Assembly (NCBI GenBank): GCA_003314535.1
Contig: POSG01000020.1
Location: 1-55,034, forward strand
Length of the DNA: 55,034 nt
Direction of reading: 5' to 3'
Source: Geobacter sp.
GTDB lineage: Bacteria; Desulfobacterota; Desulfuromonadia; Geobacterales; Geobacteraceae
Each line of letters starts with the position of its first letter. Position 1 is the first letter of the stretch. Shown here piece by piece: positions 35,350 to 44,801 of this stretch. The translations under genes were made by a program, and so were the position numbers. Under the pieces are notes generated by a model that saw only the letters and a list, made by a program, of their open reading frames with translations, was not told where the DNA came from and made no database searches.

Positions 35350-37755
35350 ATGCCCAATGATCCGGGGGACGTCAATGGGGCGGAACGGGACGTCAGGTTT
35401 TCACGGATTTTCCAGCTACTTCCGGATGCGGTCATGCTTGCCCGAGTCGATGACAGCGCGGTCCTGGAGGTCAATGAAGCTTTCGAAAAGCTGACCGGCT
35501 ACGGAGCGGACGCGCTTGTCGGCAGGCCTGCCTTGAGCTTCTTTTCATTTCTCGACACTGACCTGTGGGCCCGGGTATGGAGCGGGACGGGCGGAGATGA
35601 CGGGGTTGTCGGACTGGAAACCAGGCTGCTGAGGAAGGACGGGCAGGTCGCCTTCGTACGCATGTCAATGCGGCGGACCGAGATTGATGGTGTGCCGTGC
35701 AACCTGGCCACCTTACGGGAAATCCCCGGGGACGGGAACCGGGCAAATGGCGATAAGGGCTGGTGTGGTGAGGTGCCCTGTGGGCTGGAGAGGCTGGTAC
35801 TTCCGGAAGCGGTTGTAAGCCGGGAAGATGTCGGGCGACTGATCGACTTCCGGGCTCTTCAGGATCTGGTGAACTCTTTCTACAGGATCACCGGCATCGC
35901 CGTGGCGATAACCGATCTCAACGGGAATGTCCAGGTAGCGACCGGCTGGCAGGACATCTGCACGCGTTTCCATCGAATGCATCCCGAGACCCTCGCGAAT
36001 TGCAGAGAGAGCGACACCTGTCTTACCAGGAATATCGGAGAAGGGGCATACGCCCTGTACAAGTGCAAGAACGGCATGTGGGACATGGCGACGCCCATAG
36101 TCATCGGCGGCAGGCGCATCGCCAATCTCTTCCTGGGGCAATTTCTGTTCGATGACGAGGTCCCGGATTACGGCTTCTTCAGGAAGCAGGCGGAAAAATA
36201 CGGATTCGACCCGGGTGAGTACCTGGCCGCCCTGGACAGGGTGCCGCGCTGGAGCCGTGAACTCATCGACAGCGCCATGGAGTTTTACACCAAGCTTGCC
36301 CTGCTGATTTCCAGGCTCAGTTTCGGCAACATCAGCCTGTCACACGCTCTTGCCGAGCAGAAAAAGGCAGAGGACGAGCTGCTCCTGTACAAGTACTGCA
36401 TCGACAATGCAGGCATAGGCATTTATCAGACCTTTGAAAAACATATATACAATGTCAACGAATGCGCGTGCAAAAGCCTCCGTTACTCGGCTGATGAGCT
36501 GCGCGCCATGACCGTCTTCGACATCGACCCGGCCATAACCATGGACAGGATGCATGAAATAAGGCAAATGCTGGAGGCCACCGGGTCGGTCACGCACCAG
36601 TCGATGCACCGGCGCAAGGACGGCACGGTCTTTCCGGTAGAAATAACCGCGAACCAGGTGGAGTTCAACGGAAAGCAATACGCAATCTCGTTCGTCAAGG
36701 ACATAACCGACCGCAAGCTTGCAGAGGAGGCCTTGCGGGAGAGCGAGGAGAAATTCAGGGTGCTGGCGGAAACCTCGCCCGCTGCCGTCACTCTCTACCA
36801 GGGAGAAAAGATCGTCTATATCAACCCCGCGGCCGCGAAGCTGTTGGGCTATACCGTGGAGGAGCTGTCGCAGGTCAGTTTCTGGAACTGCATACACGAG
36901 GATTTCAAGGAGATGGTTCGGGAGCGGGGGTTTGCCCGGTTGCGGGGCGAGGATGTGCCTAGCCGGTATCAATGCAAATTGGTGACGAAAGAGGGCAGGG
37001 ACCTGTGGGTGATGCTCTCCGTGGGGCGCATCGAGTTCAAGGGCCGACCGGCCGGCATCGCGACCCTCGTGGACATGACCGAGGCGAAAAATGCCGAAGA
37101 GCGGATCCGCGCCTCCCTCGAAGAGAAGAATGTCCTGCTGAAGGAGATCCATCACCGGGTAAAGAACAACCTGCAGATCATCTCTTCGCTGCTCGACCTG
37201 CAGTCCGATTTCATCCGCGGAGAAACGATCCGCGAGTACTTTCGCGACAGCCAGGACCGGATCAGGTCCATGGCGCTCATCCATCAAAAGCTGTACCAGT
37301 CGGAAAGCCTCGCCTTTGTGGACTTTCGGGACTACTTGGAAGAACTGGCCACCAACCTGTTTGCATCATTTGCCAGGGAGCCGCATCTGATTCAGCTCAA
37401 TGTGGATGTCGATGAGGTGTTGTTGTGCATGGACGAGGCGATACCATGCGGGCTCATCATGAATGAGCTCGTGTCCAATTCCCTGAAGCACGCCTTTCCC
37501 GGGGGGCGGAGCGGCAAAATTACGATCCGGTGCAATGCTGGTGATGATGGTTGGATTGCACTGTCGGTTTCTGACACCGGCGTTGGCCTGCCTGCCGGTT
37601 TCGACTTCAGGAACGCGGCGTCGCTTGGCCTGCAGCTTGTGTCCCTGCTGGCAAAGCAGTTGGGGGGCAGGGTGAAATTCAGCGGTGAACAGGGCGGTAC
37701 GGTTGCCGCAGTCACTTTCCCGTCAGCAGCTGCATGTGAGATACGGCTTAAGTGA
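35350..37755 (+). CDS. PAS-PocR-PAS-PAS sensor histidine kinase, HisKA_2 type
   Basis: The 801-residue soluble kinase starts at ATG 35350 behind AAAGGAG. Domains are a PAS (about 15-125), a PocR ligand-binding domain (about 165-335) with CRESDTCL, YKCKNGMWDMATPIVIGG and LGQFLFDDE, two PAS domains (about 345-460 and 465-580), HisKA_2 with KEIHHRVKNNLQ (His about 601), and an ATPase domain with NELVSNSLKHAF and DTGVGLPAG. PocR domains are known or predicted to bind small organic ligands such as diols or hydrocarbons. The last PAS and the kinase module are nearly identical in places to those of the upstream kinase, pointing to duplication or gene conversion. Confidence 0.88.
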   Translation: MPNDPGDVNGAERDVRFSRIFQLLPDAVMLARVDDSAVLEVNEAFEKLTGYGADALVGRPALSFFSFLDTDLWARVWSGTGGDDGVVGLETRLLRKDGQVAFVRMSMRRTEIDGVPCNLATLREIPGDGNRANGDKGWCGEVPCGLERLVLPEAVVSREDVGRLIDFRALQDLVNSFYRITGIAVAITDLNGNVQVATGWQDICTRFHRMHPETLANCRESDTCLTRNIGEGAYALYKCKNGMWDMATPIVIGGRRIANLFLGQFLFDDEVPDYGFFRKQAEKYGFDPGEYLAALDRVPRWSRELIDSAMEFYTKLALLISRLSFGNISLSHALAEQKKAEDELLLYKYCIDNAGIGIYQTFEKHIYNVNECACKSLRYSADELRAMTVFDIDPAITMDRMHEIRQMLEATGSVTHQSMHRRKDGTVFPVEITANQVEFNGKQYAISFVKDITDRKLAEEALRESEEKFRVLAETSPAAVTLYQGEKIVYINPAAAKLLGYTVEELSQVSFWNCIHEDFKEMVRERGFARLRGEDVPSRYQCKLVTKEGRDLWVMLSVGRIEFKGRPAGIATLVDMTEAKNAEERIRASLEEKNVLLKEIHHRVKNNLQIISSLLDLQSDFIRGETIREYFRDSQDRIRSMALIHQKLYQSESLAFVDFRDYLEELATNLFASFAREPHLIQLNVDVDEVLLCMDEAIPCGLIMNELVSNSLKHAFPGGRSGKITIRCNAGDDGWIALSVSDTGVGLPAGFDFRNAASLGLQLVSLLAKQLGGRVKFSGEQGGTVAAVTFPSAAACEIRLK

Positions 37756-37809
37756 TGCTCCCGAGAAACTTGCACGAGCATGCCCCGCTGCGAAAAATGG
37801 AATCCATCC

Positions 37810-38013
37810 ATGAACAAATTTCTTGAAATCACCGCAGACGGACAGGACATGGCCGCCATGCTGAGACTCCTCCTGGGCCATGGCTACCAGGCGTCTGACG
37901 TAACTGATGAAATTTCAGAATCAGCAGATGCCTTGCTGTGGCAGGGAACTGATTCCGGGAAAGAATTACAGACCAGAAAGATTAGGATTGGGGAACAGCA
38001 GAATGACTGGTGA
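37810..38013 (+). CDS. Small ORF resembling a truncated receiver start
   Basis: A 67-residue frame begins at ATG 37810 (an in-frame ATG also lies at 37780; neither has a clear ribosome site) and ends at TGA 38011-38013, overlapping the next kinase start (38003). Its first 40 residues look like the N-terminal segment of the kinase at 32109 (ADGQDMAAMLRLLLGHGY against DNGQGFERLEMLLSGQGF). It lacks the aspartate pair and the phosphorylation site of a receiver. It may be a leftover of a broken kinase gene, or a small translated leader coupled to the next gene. Confidence 0.4.
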   Translation: MNKFLEITADGQDMAAMLRLLLGHGYQASDVTDEISESADALLWQGTDSGKELQTRKIRIGEQQNDW

Positions 38014-39646
38014 ACATACTGGTACCATACTGGTGGTGGATGACAGCCCAGCCAACATAAAGTTCTTGTCCGACATGCTGACGCAACGCGGCCATACCGT
38101 TCTTGCCGCTTCCGACGGCCTCATGGCTTTGCGCAGTGTCCGGTCCGTTCAGCCGGACCTCATCCTCCTCGACATAATAATGCCGAAGCTGGACGGGTTC
38201 AAAGTATGCCAGCATCTCAAAAACAGTAACGATACCCGTGATATCCCGATAGTATTCATGACCTCGCTCGCCGACACCCGAGACAAGGTCAGGGGGTTCG
38301 AGATGGGGGCGGCGGATTACATCACCAAACCGTTCCAGTCGGAAGAGGTTCTCGCCCGGGTCGATACGCTGCTGTCGCTTCATGCACTGCGAAAGCGGCT
38401 CGAGGCGCAAAACACCGAATTGATGCGCTCCAATGATGAGCTGGCGCGTGTCAATGAAGCGCTGGCCTGCCGCGTCGAGGAGCAACGGCAGGTGGAAATG
38501 GCGCTGCATGAGAGCGAGGAGCGGTTGAGGACGTTGATCAACGCCATTCCGGACATCGTAGCATTCAAGGATGGCGAGGGACGTTGGCTGGAAGCCAATG
38601 ATGTCGATCTCAAACTCTTTCAGTTGGAAGGTGTCGACTACCGGGGGCAAAAGGACTCGGAACTGGCAGCGTACAGTCCATTTTACAGCGATGCCTTCCT
38701 TGCGTGTGAGGAATCCGACGAGGTTGCTTGGGAAGCCAGGGCTGCCAGCCGCTCGGATGAGACCATCCCGCGACCGGATGGCTCGTTGCTAGTCTTCGAT
38801 GTCATCAAGGTTCCCATGTTTCATCCGGACGGACGGCGCAAGGGCCTGGTGGTCGTCGGCCGCGATGTTACCCAGCGCAACCTTGTCGAAGCTGAGCTGA
38901 AGCGCTACCAGGAGCGACTTGAGCACCTGGTGGACGAGCGTACCGCTCTGCTTGCAAAGGCTAACAGCCATCTGGAGACCGAGATAGCCGAACGCAGGAT
39001 TGCCGAGGAAAGGGTCATGGCTTCGCTGGCGGAAAAGGAAGTGCTGCTCAAGGAAGTGCATCACCGGGTAAAGAACAACCTGCAGATCATCTCCACTTTG
39101 CTTGATCTGCAGACCGAATCCATACATGACGAACATTCGCTCAAATCCTTCCGGGACAGCCAGGACCGGATAAAAGCCATGGCGTTGATTCATGAACGGC
39201 TTTACCAGTCACGGGACCTGGCATCCATTAATTTCGCCGAGTACGTGAACAACCTGGCAGGGTTCCTGTTCCATTCCTATGTCCAGAATCCGGAGCAGAT
39301 CACTCTCAAGGTGGATGTGGGAGACGTAACCCTGGAGATAGACCAGGCAATCCCCTGTGGTCTCATCATCAACGAATTGATTTCCAATTGTCTGAAGCAC
39401 GCCTTTCCCGAGGGGCTGCAGGGGGAGGTTGCCGTCACCTGTCATTCTGACGGAGAGGGGATGGTAACGCTCGAGGTAACGGATACCGGCATCGGCTTGC
39501 CCGCTGGTCTTGACATCATGAACGCCTGCTCGCTGGGCTTGCAGATCGTTTTCACCCTGGTAAGGCAGCTGAAGGGAAGCATCGAGATGAAGGGCGACAG
39601 AGGCGCCTCGTTCGTCATTAGCTTCAAGTCCAGCCCCTTCTGCTAG
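38003..39646 (+). CDS. Receiver-PAS-HisKA_2 histidine kinase
   Basis: The 547-residue protein starts at ATG 38003 (GGGGAA upstream). It has an N-terminal receiver domain (ILVVDDSPANIKFL, acceptor D57 in LLLDIIMPKLDG, ITKPF Lys), a coiled-coil link, a PAS domain (about 175-305), a second coiled coil, HisKA_2 with KEVHHRVKNNLQ (His about 354) and an ATPase domain with NELISNCLKHAF and DTGIGLPAG. A receiver at the N-terminus suggests that it is itself a target of another kinase, perhaps one of its neighbours, so the three genes could form a relay. Confidence 0.88.
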   Translation: MTGEHTGTILVVDDSPANIKFLSDMLTQRGHTVLAASDGLMALRSVRSVQPDLILLDIIMPKLDGFKVCQHLKNSNDTRDIPIVFMTSLADTRDKVRGFEMGAADYITKPFQSEEVLARVDTLLSLHALRKRLEAQNTELMRSNDELARVNEALACRVEEQRQVEMALHESEERLRTLINAIPDIVAFKDGEGRWLEANDVDLKLFQLEGVDYRGQKDSELAAYSPFYSDAFLACEESDEVAWEARAASRSDETIPRPDGSLLVFDVIKVPMFHPDGRRKGLVVVGRDVTQRNLVEAELKRYQERLEHLVDERTALLAKANSHLETEIAERRIAEERVMASLAEKEVLLKEVHHRVKNNLQIISTLLDLQTESIHDEHSLKSFRDSQDRIKAMALIHERLYQSRDLASINFAEYVNNLAGFLFHSYVQNPEQITLKVDVGDVTLEIDQAIPCGLIINELISNCLKHAFPEGLQGEVAVTCHSDGEGMVTLEVTDTGIGLPAGLDIMNACSLGLQIVFTLVRQLKGSIEMKGDRGASFVISFKSSPFC

Positions 39647-40021
39647 TTGAGGCGCCGGGCGCTGGACCGTCGCCTGCTGCACAAACAGAGACTGCGGGAC
39701 CTGGTCGGCATGCGGACGGCGATCTGCTGCCGCCTTCTTTGGGTATGGGTATGAAATTGAAATGATGCAGCTTTCAGCATAGCAGCCTTTTCTCTTGGCG
39801 GTGTGGATTGTCACTACATTTTTCGCTTTTCAAGCCGATAAGATAAGAAAGGTGCCTTCATTTCGGCATGCGTCTGGACGTGTGAAGAAGGCGCGAGCCT
39901 GCCCTGTGCCTTAGGAGGAAAGATCTTTGCTTGGGCGGCTATTTCATTAAAAGATAAAGCTGGTATACTTTTGCACAAGCGGGATGGCCGCGGCCAGATC
40001 AAGGTTTCGGGAGTTATTGCC
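39647..40021 (+). other. Gene-free stretch between two kinase genes
   Basis: No supported gene. A TATACT box at 39963-39968 may be a -10 element for the kinase at 40022, but the matching -35 is poor. The ribosome site CGGGAG (40008-40013) belongs to that kinase. Confidence 0.35.
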
Positions 40022-40813
40022 ATGACTGAAAAAACTGCGACCGACAAAAAGACGACAATACTGGTCGTTGAGGATGAGCTTATCATTGCCAAAGGCATAG
40101 AGAAACGGCTTAAGGCCCTCGGCTATCACGTTTCCGGTATCGTCGCTACCGGAGAGGAGGCTGTAGAGGTTGCAGCGGAAGCCGTCCCCGACCTGGTGCT
40201 CATGGACATCTGCCTGCAGGGAAGCATGGACGGGGTGACCGCGGCTGAGAAGATCAGGTCCGGAGTGGATATCCCGGTGGTCTATCTGACCGCCTATGCA
40301 GATCCCGACTCGCTGGGCCGCGCCAAGCTCACCGAACCGTTCGGCTACATCGTCAAGCCTTTTCAGGACATTACCCTCAGGTCGACGATCGAGATGGCCC
40401 TCTACAAGCACCGCATGGAAAGCAGGTTGCGGCGAAGCGAGCAGTGGCTGGCCTCCATACTGAGGAGCATCGGCGATGCCGTGATAGCGACCGACAGCCA
40501 TGGAGTGATAACCTTCATGAATCCGGTAGCCCAGAACTTGACAGGCTGGACCCAGGACGAGGCCCTGGGCCGGGAGTTGCAGGAGGTGTTCAGGGTCCGG
40601 GAAACCGCGCCGACCGCCTCCCTTGGCGACATCGTGGCAAGGGTTGTCGATAAGGGTACTGCCGTGTGCTTTCTCGGCACGACGTTCCTGATGGCAAGGA
40701 AACACCGATCGAGGCCAAGGCAACGCCTTTTGTCGGAGCCCAGGGGGGCAACACTGGGCTTGCCCTCGTCTTCACGGACATTACCGGTCGAATGCGCGCT
40801 GAGGAGGCATTGA
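40022..40813 (+). pseudogene. Hybrid sensor kinase, 5' part (receiver-PAS), frameshifted
   Basis: The frame begins at ATG 40022 with a receiver domain (ILVVEDELIIAKGIEKRL, acceptor D62, VKPF) followed by a PAS domain (IGDAVIATDSHGVITFMNPVAQNLTGW). The PAS reads normally to TTFLMAR (40684-40699) and then goes out of frame; the natural continuation (DGKETPIEAKATP) lies in the other frame and belongs to the entry at 40666-42873. Restoring a second copy of the 10-mer GATGGCAAGG (40690-40699) in tandem would rebuild a perfect PAS sequence, LMARDGKETPIE. The break could be real, phase-variable or an assembly collapse. Read through, the protein would be about 950 residues. Confidence 0.75.
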
Positions 40814-42873
40814 GGAGGTCGGAGCATCTTCTCTCCCTCAAGAACCAGGTCGCCAATGTCTTTCTCACGGTTCCCGACGACGAGATGTATTCTGAAGTGC
40901 TGAGAATCGTCATTGACGCCATGGAAAGCTCGTACGGCATTTTCGGATACATCGACGATAGGGGAGACCTGGTGATACCCACGCTGACCAAGGGAGTATG
41001 GGAAGAGTGCGGGGTTCGTGAAAAAACCTCTGTGTTCAGCCGTGGCACATGGGCCGGCCTGTGGGAATGCGCTCTGACCGAGCAGAAGTCCTGTATTTCC
41101 AATGCTTCCCTCGAGGTGCCGAAAGGGCATTTGGCCATTGACAATTTTCTGACCGCACCGATTCTGTACCACACCAAAACCATCGGGTTGCTCGCGGTCG
41201 CCAACAAGGAGAGGGGCTATGACGAAAATGACAAGGAGCTTCTCGAATCAATGGCTGCCCGCATCGCTCCCATTCTTGATGCGCGACTGCAGAGGGACCG
41301 GCAGGAAACTGAGCGCAGGCATGCAGAAGATGCACTTGCCAACGAAAAGGAGCGCCTCGCCGTAACGCTCCGTTCAATCGGCGACGGTGTCATAACCACC
41401 GATGTGGCCGGCAGCATAGTTCTCCTGAACAATGCCGCCGAGGAGATGACTGGCTGGAGCCAGGAAGATGCAGTAGGCAAGCCTTTCAACGACGTGTTCC
41501 GGATCATCAACGAGAAGACGCGTCAAACTTTCCGGAGCCCCGTGGAACGCGTATTGGCCAGCGGCGGCATCGTGGAGATTGAGAACCACACCATCCTGAT
41601 GGCGCGGAACGGCGAGGAACGCTTGATTTCCGATAGCGCCGCGCCCATTCGTGACCGTGAGAGCAGGATTATAGGCGCGGTATTGGTATTCCGGGATGTC
41701 ACGGAAAAGCGGAGGATGGAGAAGGAACTGCAGAAAGCCCAGCAATTGGAATCCATCGGCATCCTGGCAGGCGGCATTGCCCATGACTTCAACAATCTTC
41801 TGACGGCGGTCCTTGGAAACATTTCCCTGGCGAAAATGTATGTCAAGGACGGGGACCGGGTGTCCCAGAAACTGAACGAGGCGGAAAACGCTTCCCTGCG
41901 AGCCCGGGATCTCACCCAGCAGCTCCTGACCTTCTCGCGTGGCGGGGCGCCGGTGAAGAAAATGGCGCCGATCGCTGATATCGTGAGGGATTCCGCGGCC
42001 TTTACCCTGAGCGGCTCCAAGACGACCTGCCGTTTCCAGATAGAGGATGGGTTGTGGGCAATAGAGGTGGATGAAGGCCAGTTCAGCCAGGTCATCAACA
42101 ACCTGATCATGAACGCGGATCAGTCTATGCCCGCGGGCGGTGTCATAGATGTTGCCTGCAGGAACGTAAACGTGGGGGCTGAGAGTCTCCTGCCTCTCCA
42201 GGCAGGCCGTTACATTCTGGTTTCCATAAAGGATTACGGTGTGGGCATCCCTGATGAATCCCTGGACAGGATATTCGAGCCCTATTTCACAACCAAGAAG
42301 AATGGGAAGGGGCTGGGTCTGGCAACTGTTTATTCCATTATCAGGAATCATGACGGGCACATAGATGTCAAATCCAATCTGGGGGCAGGGACGACATTCA
42401 CCATCTATCTTCCATGCTCGGACTTCCAGGAGACCGGAATCAGTTCGGAAGAAACCCAGATGGCCGATTCATCGTCCAGCGCTCCCATGGGGAGAGTCCT
42501 GGTCATGGACGACGAGGAGAACATAAGGGAAGTGGCTGGTGAAATGCTGGTTTTCCTGGGCTACAGCGTTGATTTCGCCAATGATGGGGAAGAGGCTGCC
42601 GCCCTTTACAGGAAGTCCCTTGAAGCCAGCCAGCCGTATTCCGCCGTACTGATGGATCTGACAATCCCCGGTGGAATGGGTGGAAAAGAAGCCATCGGCA
42701 TTCTCAGGGAAATAGATCCGGGTGTGAAGGGGATCGTTTCCAGCGGTTATTCCAATGATCCGATCATGGCCGATTTCAAGGCGTATGGTTTCAGCGGCAT
42801 AATATCCAAGCCTTACAAGCTGAACGAATTGAAAAAAGTTCTCGAAAAACTTGGAGCGGCCCGTGGTGCATGA
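40666..42873 (+). CDS. Hybrid sensor kinase, 3' part (GAF-PAS-HisKA-ATPase-receiver)
   Basis: This frame continues the kinase opened at 40022. True sequence begins near 40692 with the end of the PAS domain (DGKETPIEAKATP ... VFTDITGRMRAEEALRRSE). Then come a GAF domain (SLKNQVANVFLTVPDDEMY ... KELLESMAARIAPIL), a second PAS, a classic HisKA box LAGGIAHDFNNLLTAVLGN, an ATPase domain with NNLIMNADQSMPAGG and GKGLGLATVYSIIRNHDGHI, and a C-terminal receiver (VLVMDDEENIREVAGEML, VLMDLTIPGGMGG). This HAxNNLL-type family differs from the three HisKA_2 kinases upstream. Without the N-terminal part, the frame has no convincing ribosome site, so function depends on whether the frameshift is real. Confidence 0.8.
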   Translation: MLSRHDVPDGKETPIEAKATPFVGAQGGNTGLALVFTDITGRMRAEEALRRSEHLLSLKNQVANVFLTVPDDEMYSEVLRIVIDAMESSYGIFGYIDDRGDLVIPTLTKGVWEECGVREKTSVFSRGTWAGLWECALTEQKSCISNASLEVPKGHLAIDNFLTAPILYHTKTIGLLAVANKERGYDENDKELLESMAARIAPILDARLQRDRQETERRHAEDALANEKERLAVTLRSIGDGVITTDVAGSIVLLNNAAEEMTGWSQEDAVGKPFNDVFRIINEKTRQTFRSPVERVLASGGIVEIENHTILMARNGEERLISDSAAPIRDRESRIIGAVLVFRDVTEKRRMEKELQKAQQLESIGILAGGIAHDFNNLLTAVLGNISLAKMYVKDGDRVSQKLNEAENASLRARDLTQQLLTFSRGGAPVKKMAPIADIVRDSAAFTLSGSKTTCRFQIEDGLWAIEVDEGQFSQVINNLIMNADQSMPAGGVIDVACRNVNVGAESLLPLQAGRYILVSIKDYGVGIPDESLDRIFEPYFTTKKNGKGLGLATVYSIIRNHDGHIDVKSNLGAGTTFTIYLPCSDFQETGISSEETQMADSSSSAPMGRVLVMDDEENIREVAGEMLVFLGYSVDFANDGEEAAALYRKSLEASQPYSAVLMDLTIPGGMGGKEAIGILREIDPGVKGIVSSGYSNDPIMADFKAYGFSGIISKPYKLNELKKVLEKLGAARGA

Positions 42874-42924
42874 AAATGCCGTTATTCCTTCCCAAACGTG
42901 TTGGAAATATGCTATCCATCTTTC

Positions 42925-44604
42925 ATGTCCTGGAAAATAAGGGAGAAGTATCGCGCAATTCTTGCCGCTGAAGAGGGGAGTTCCGCCAGGAACTGGGGTG
43001 GGAAGCTGACGGTCTGCCTGGTTTACCCGAACCATTATGCAACAGCGATGGGCAACCTGGGGTTTCAGACGGTCTATGCCTTGATAAACAGCTTCCCCGG
43101 GGCGGTCTGCGAACGGGCCTTCCTTCCGACTGACGCGGAATTCGCGGAATACGACCGCTCCGCCTCACGCCTGCTCTCCCTCGAATCTCAAAGGCCCCTG
43201 ACCGATTTCGATGTTGTCGCTTTTTCGGTTTCCTTCGAAAACGACTACCTGAACATTGCCCGGATCCTCGATCTGGCTGGCATCCCGTTTTTTTCTGCCG
43301 ATCGATCATCCTCATTTCCGCTGCTGATAGCGGGCGGCGCCGCACTCTTCCTCAATCCGGAACCGGTTGCGGACCTGCTTGACGTTGTGTGTGTTGGGGA
43401 AGCCGAGCCCCTGCTGCCGCCGCTTCTGGGGTTGCTGCGCGGGGAGGAAGGGACCGGACGTCGGGAATTCCTCCTGAAAGCGTCCCGGATTCCGGGGATC
43501 TATGTCCCATGTCTCTATACGTATTCTTATTCCGGTTGCAGCGTGACATCTATTGACAATCACCCGGCATCTGCAATGCCGGTCAGTCGAGTCTTTCATC
43601 CCGACCTTGGGCAGTCGGCGGTTACGTCCACTTTGTTTGCACCTGACATCGAGTTTGCCGACATGTACCTCATAGAGGTCTCGCGTGGCTGCCCCCGTGG
43701 GTGCCGGTTCTGTGCCGCGGGATTCATCTACCATCCTTACCGTCCTCGACCTTTGGAGCTCCTTCGTGCCGAGGCGGCCCGCGGCCTGAACCTGAAGCGC
43801 AGGATTGGCCTGGTTGGCGCAGCGGTCTCGGACCATCCCGATCTTGGAGAATTGTGCCGATGGATATCGGACCGGGGAGGGAAGGTCTCAGTTTCTTCGC
43901 TCCGTATCGATGCTCTTGACGACGCACTGCTTGATGTGCTTCATTCAAGCGGCCACAAGACCGTTGCCCTTGCTCCGGAAGGGGGATCCCAGCGACTGCG
44001 CGATCTGGTCCGCAAGGGGATAAACGAGCAACAGATACTGAATGCCTGCGACAGGCTCATCGACAGGGACATTCTCAATCTCAAGCTGTACTTCATAATC
44101 GGCCTTCCCACGGAAACGATGGGGGACCTGGAGGAAATGGTTTCCCTGGTGGGAAAAATCAGGGAAAGAGTCGTCGCCGCGGCCAGGAAGAACCGGCGGC
44201 TCGGTTCCATCCTTCTCTCGGTCAACCCGTTTGTTCCCAAGCCATTCACGCCTCTCCAATGGTGCGGAATGGAACGCCTGGCGTCCCTGGAAAAGAAATA
44301 TATCTTCCTTCGTCGAGCGGCAGGACGGCTTTCCAACGTGAAGATCCAGCTGGAGAGCCTGCGCGAGGCATACCTGCAGGCACTGCTTTCGCGGGGGGAC
44401 AGAAGGCTCGGCGCCTTTCTGGTGAAAGCCGGGGAGAAGGGGAGCTGGAAACGGGCTGCGCGGGAGCTTTCCATTGACACCGACGCCCTTGTGCATCGAA
44501 ACATTCCCTTGGCCGAGGTTCTTCCATGGGACATTATCGACGGAGGGTGCAGGGAAAGGCTTTTGAGTGAATACGGAAAGGCGCTGAGTGGAGAAGAGGG
44601 CTGA
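42925..44604 (+). CDS. B12-binding-type radical SAM protein
   Basis: The protein has about 559 residues. The N-terminal part (VCLVYPNHYATAMGNLGFQTVYALINSFPG ... FDVVAFSVSFENDYLNIARIL) is the cobalamin-binding-like domain typical of class B radical SAM enzymes. The radical SAM core has CPRGCRFCAAG (the CxxxCxxC cluster site, near residue 260), then the SSLRIDAL and LAPEGGSQRLRDLVRKG elements and FIIGLPTET. The DxHxxG motif of true B12 domains is not evident. The family is uncharacterised. The start is unclear: GTG 42898 is in frame, ATG 42925 is my choice, and neither has a good ribosome site. Confidence 0.82.
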   Translation: MSWKIREKYRAILAAEEGSSARNWGGKLTVCLVYPNHYATAMGNLGFQTVYALINSFPGAVCERAFLPTDAEFAEYDRSASRLLSLESQRPLTDFDVVAFSVSFENDYLNIARILDLAGIPFFSADRSSSFPLLIAGGAALFLNPEPVADLLDVVCVGEAEPLLPPLLGLLRGEEGTGRREFLLKASRIPGIYVPCLYTYSYSGCSVTSIDNHPASAMPVSRVFHPDLGQSAVTSTLFAPDIEFADMYLIEVSRGCPRGCRFCAAGFIYHPYRPRPLELLRAEAARGLNLKRRIGLVGAAVSDHPDLGELCRWISDRGGKVSVSSLRIDALDDALLDVLHSSGHKTVALAPEGGSQRLRDLVRKGINEQQILNACDRLIDRDILNLKLYFIIGLPTETMGDLEEMVSLVGKIRERVVAAARKNRRLGSILLSVNPFVPKPFTPLQWCGMERLASLEKKYIFLRRAAGRLSNVKIQLESLREAYLQALLSRGDRRLGAFLVKAGEKGSWKRAARELSIDTDALVHRNIPLAEVLPWDIIDGGCRERLLSEYGKALSGEEG

Positions 44605-44761
44605 ACCCCTTCTTGTGCGAAGCGTAAGAAATGCCTCTTTGGATTGGCGGATACCGCCGTGAAGAGCAGGCTGTCCCCCTGCCGACAGTTCGTCTTTGAA
44701 CTGTTTGAAATTGCATGAAAATTGCTGCCCATCCACCATGATCCCCATTTGTATCTTTGCC

Positions 44762-44791
44762 TTTACAAGATAAGCCGCCCTTTGTTACTAT
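44762..44791 (+). promoter_or_regulatory. Possible promoter of smc
   Basis: TTTACA (44762-44767) and TACTAT (44786-44791) are 18 bases apart and end 11 bases before the smc start. The transcript would have a very short leader. Confidence 0.4.
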
Positions 44792-44801
44792 TGCTCCGGA
44801 A

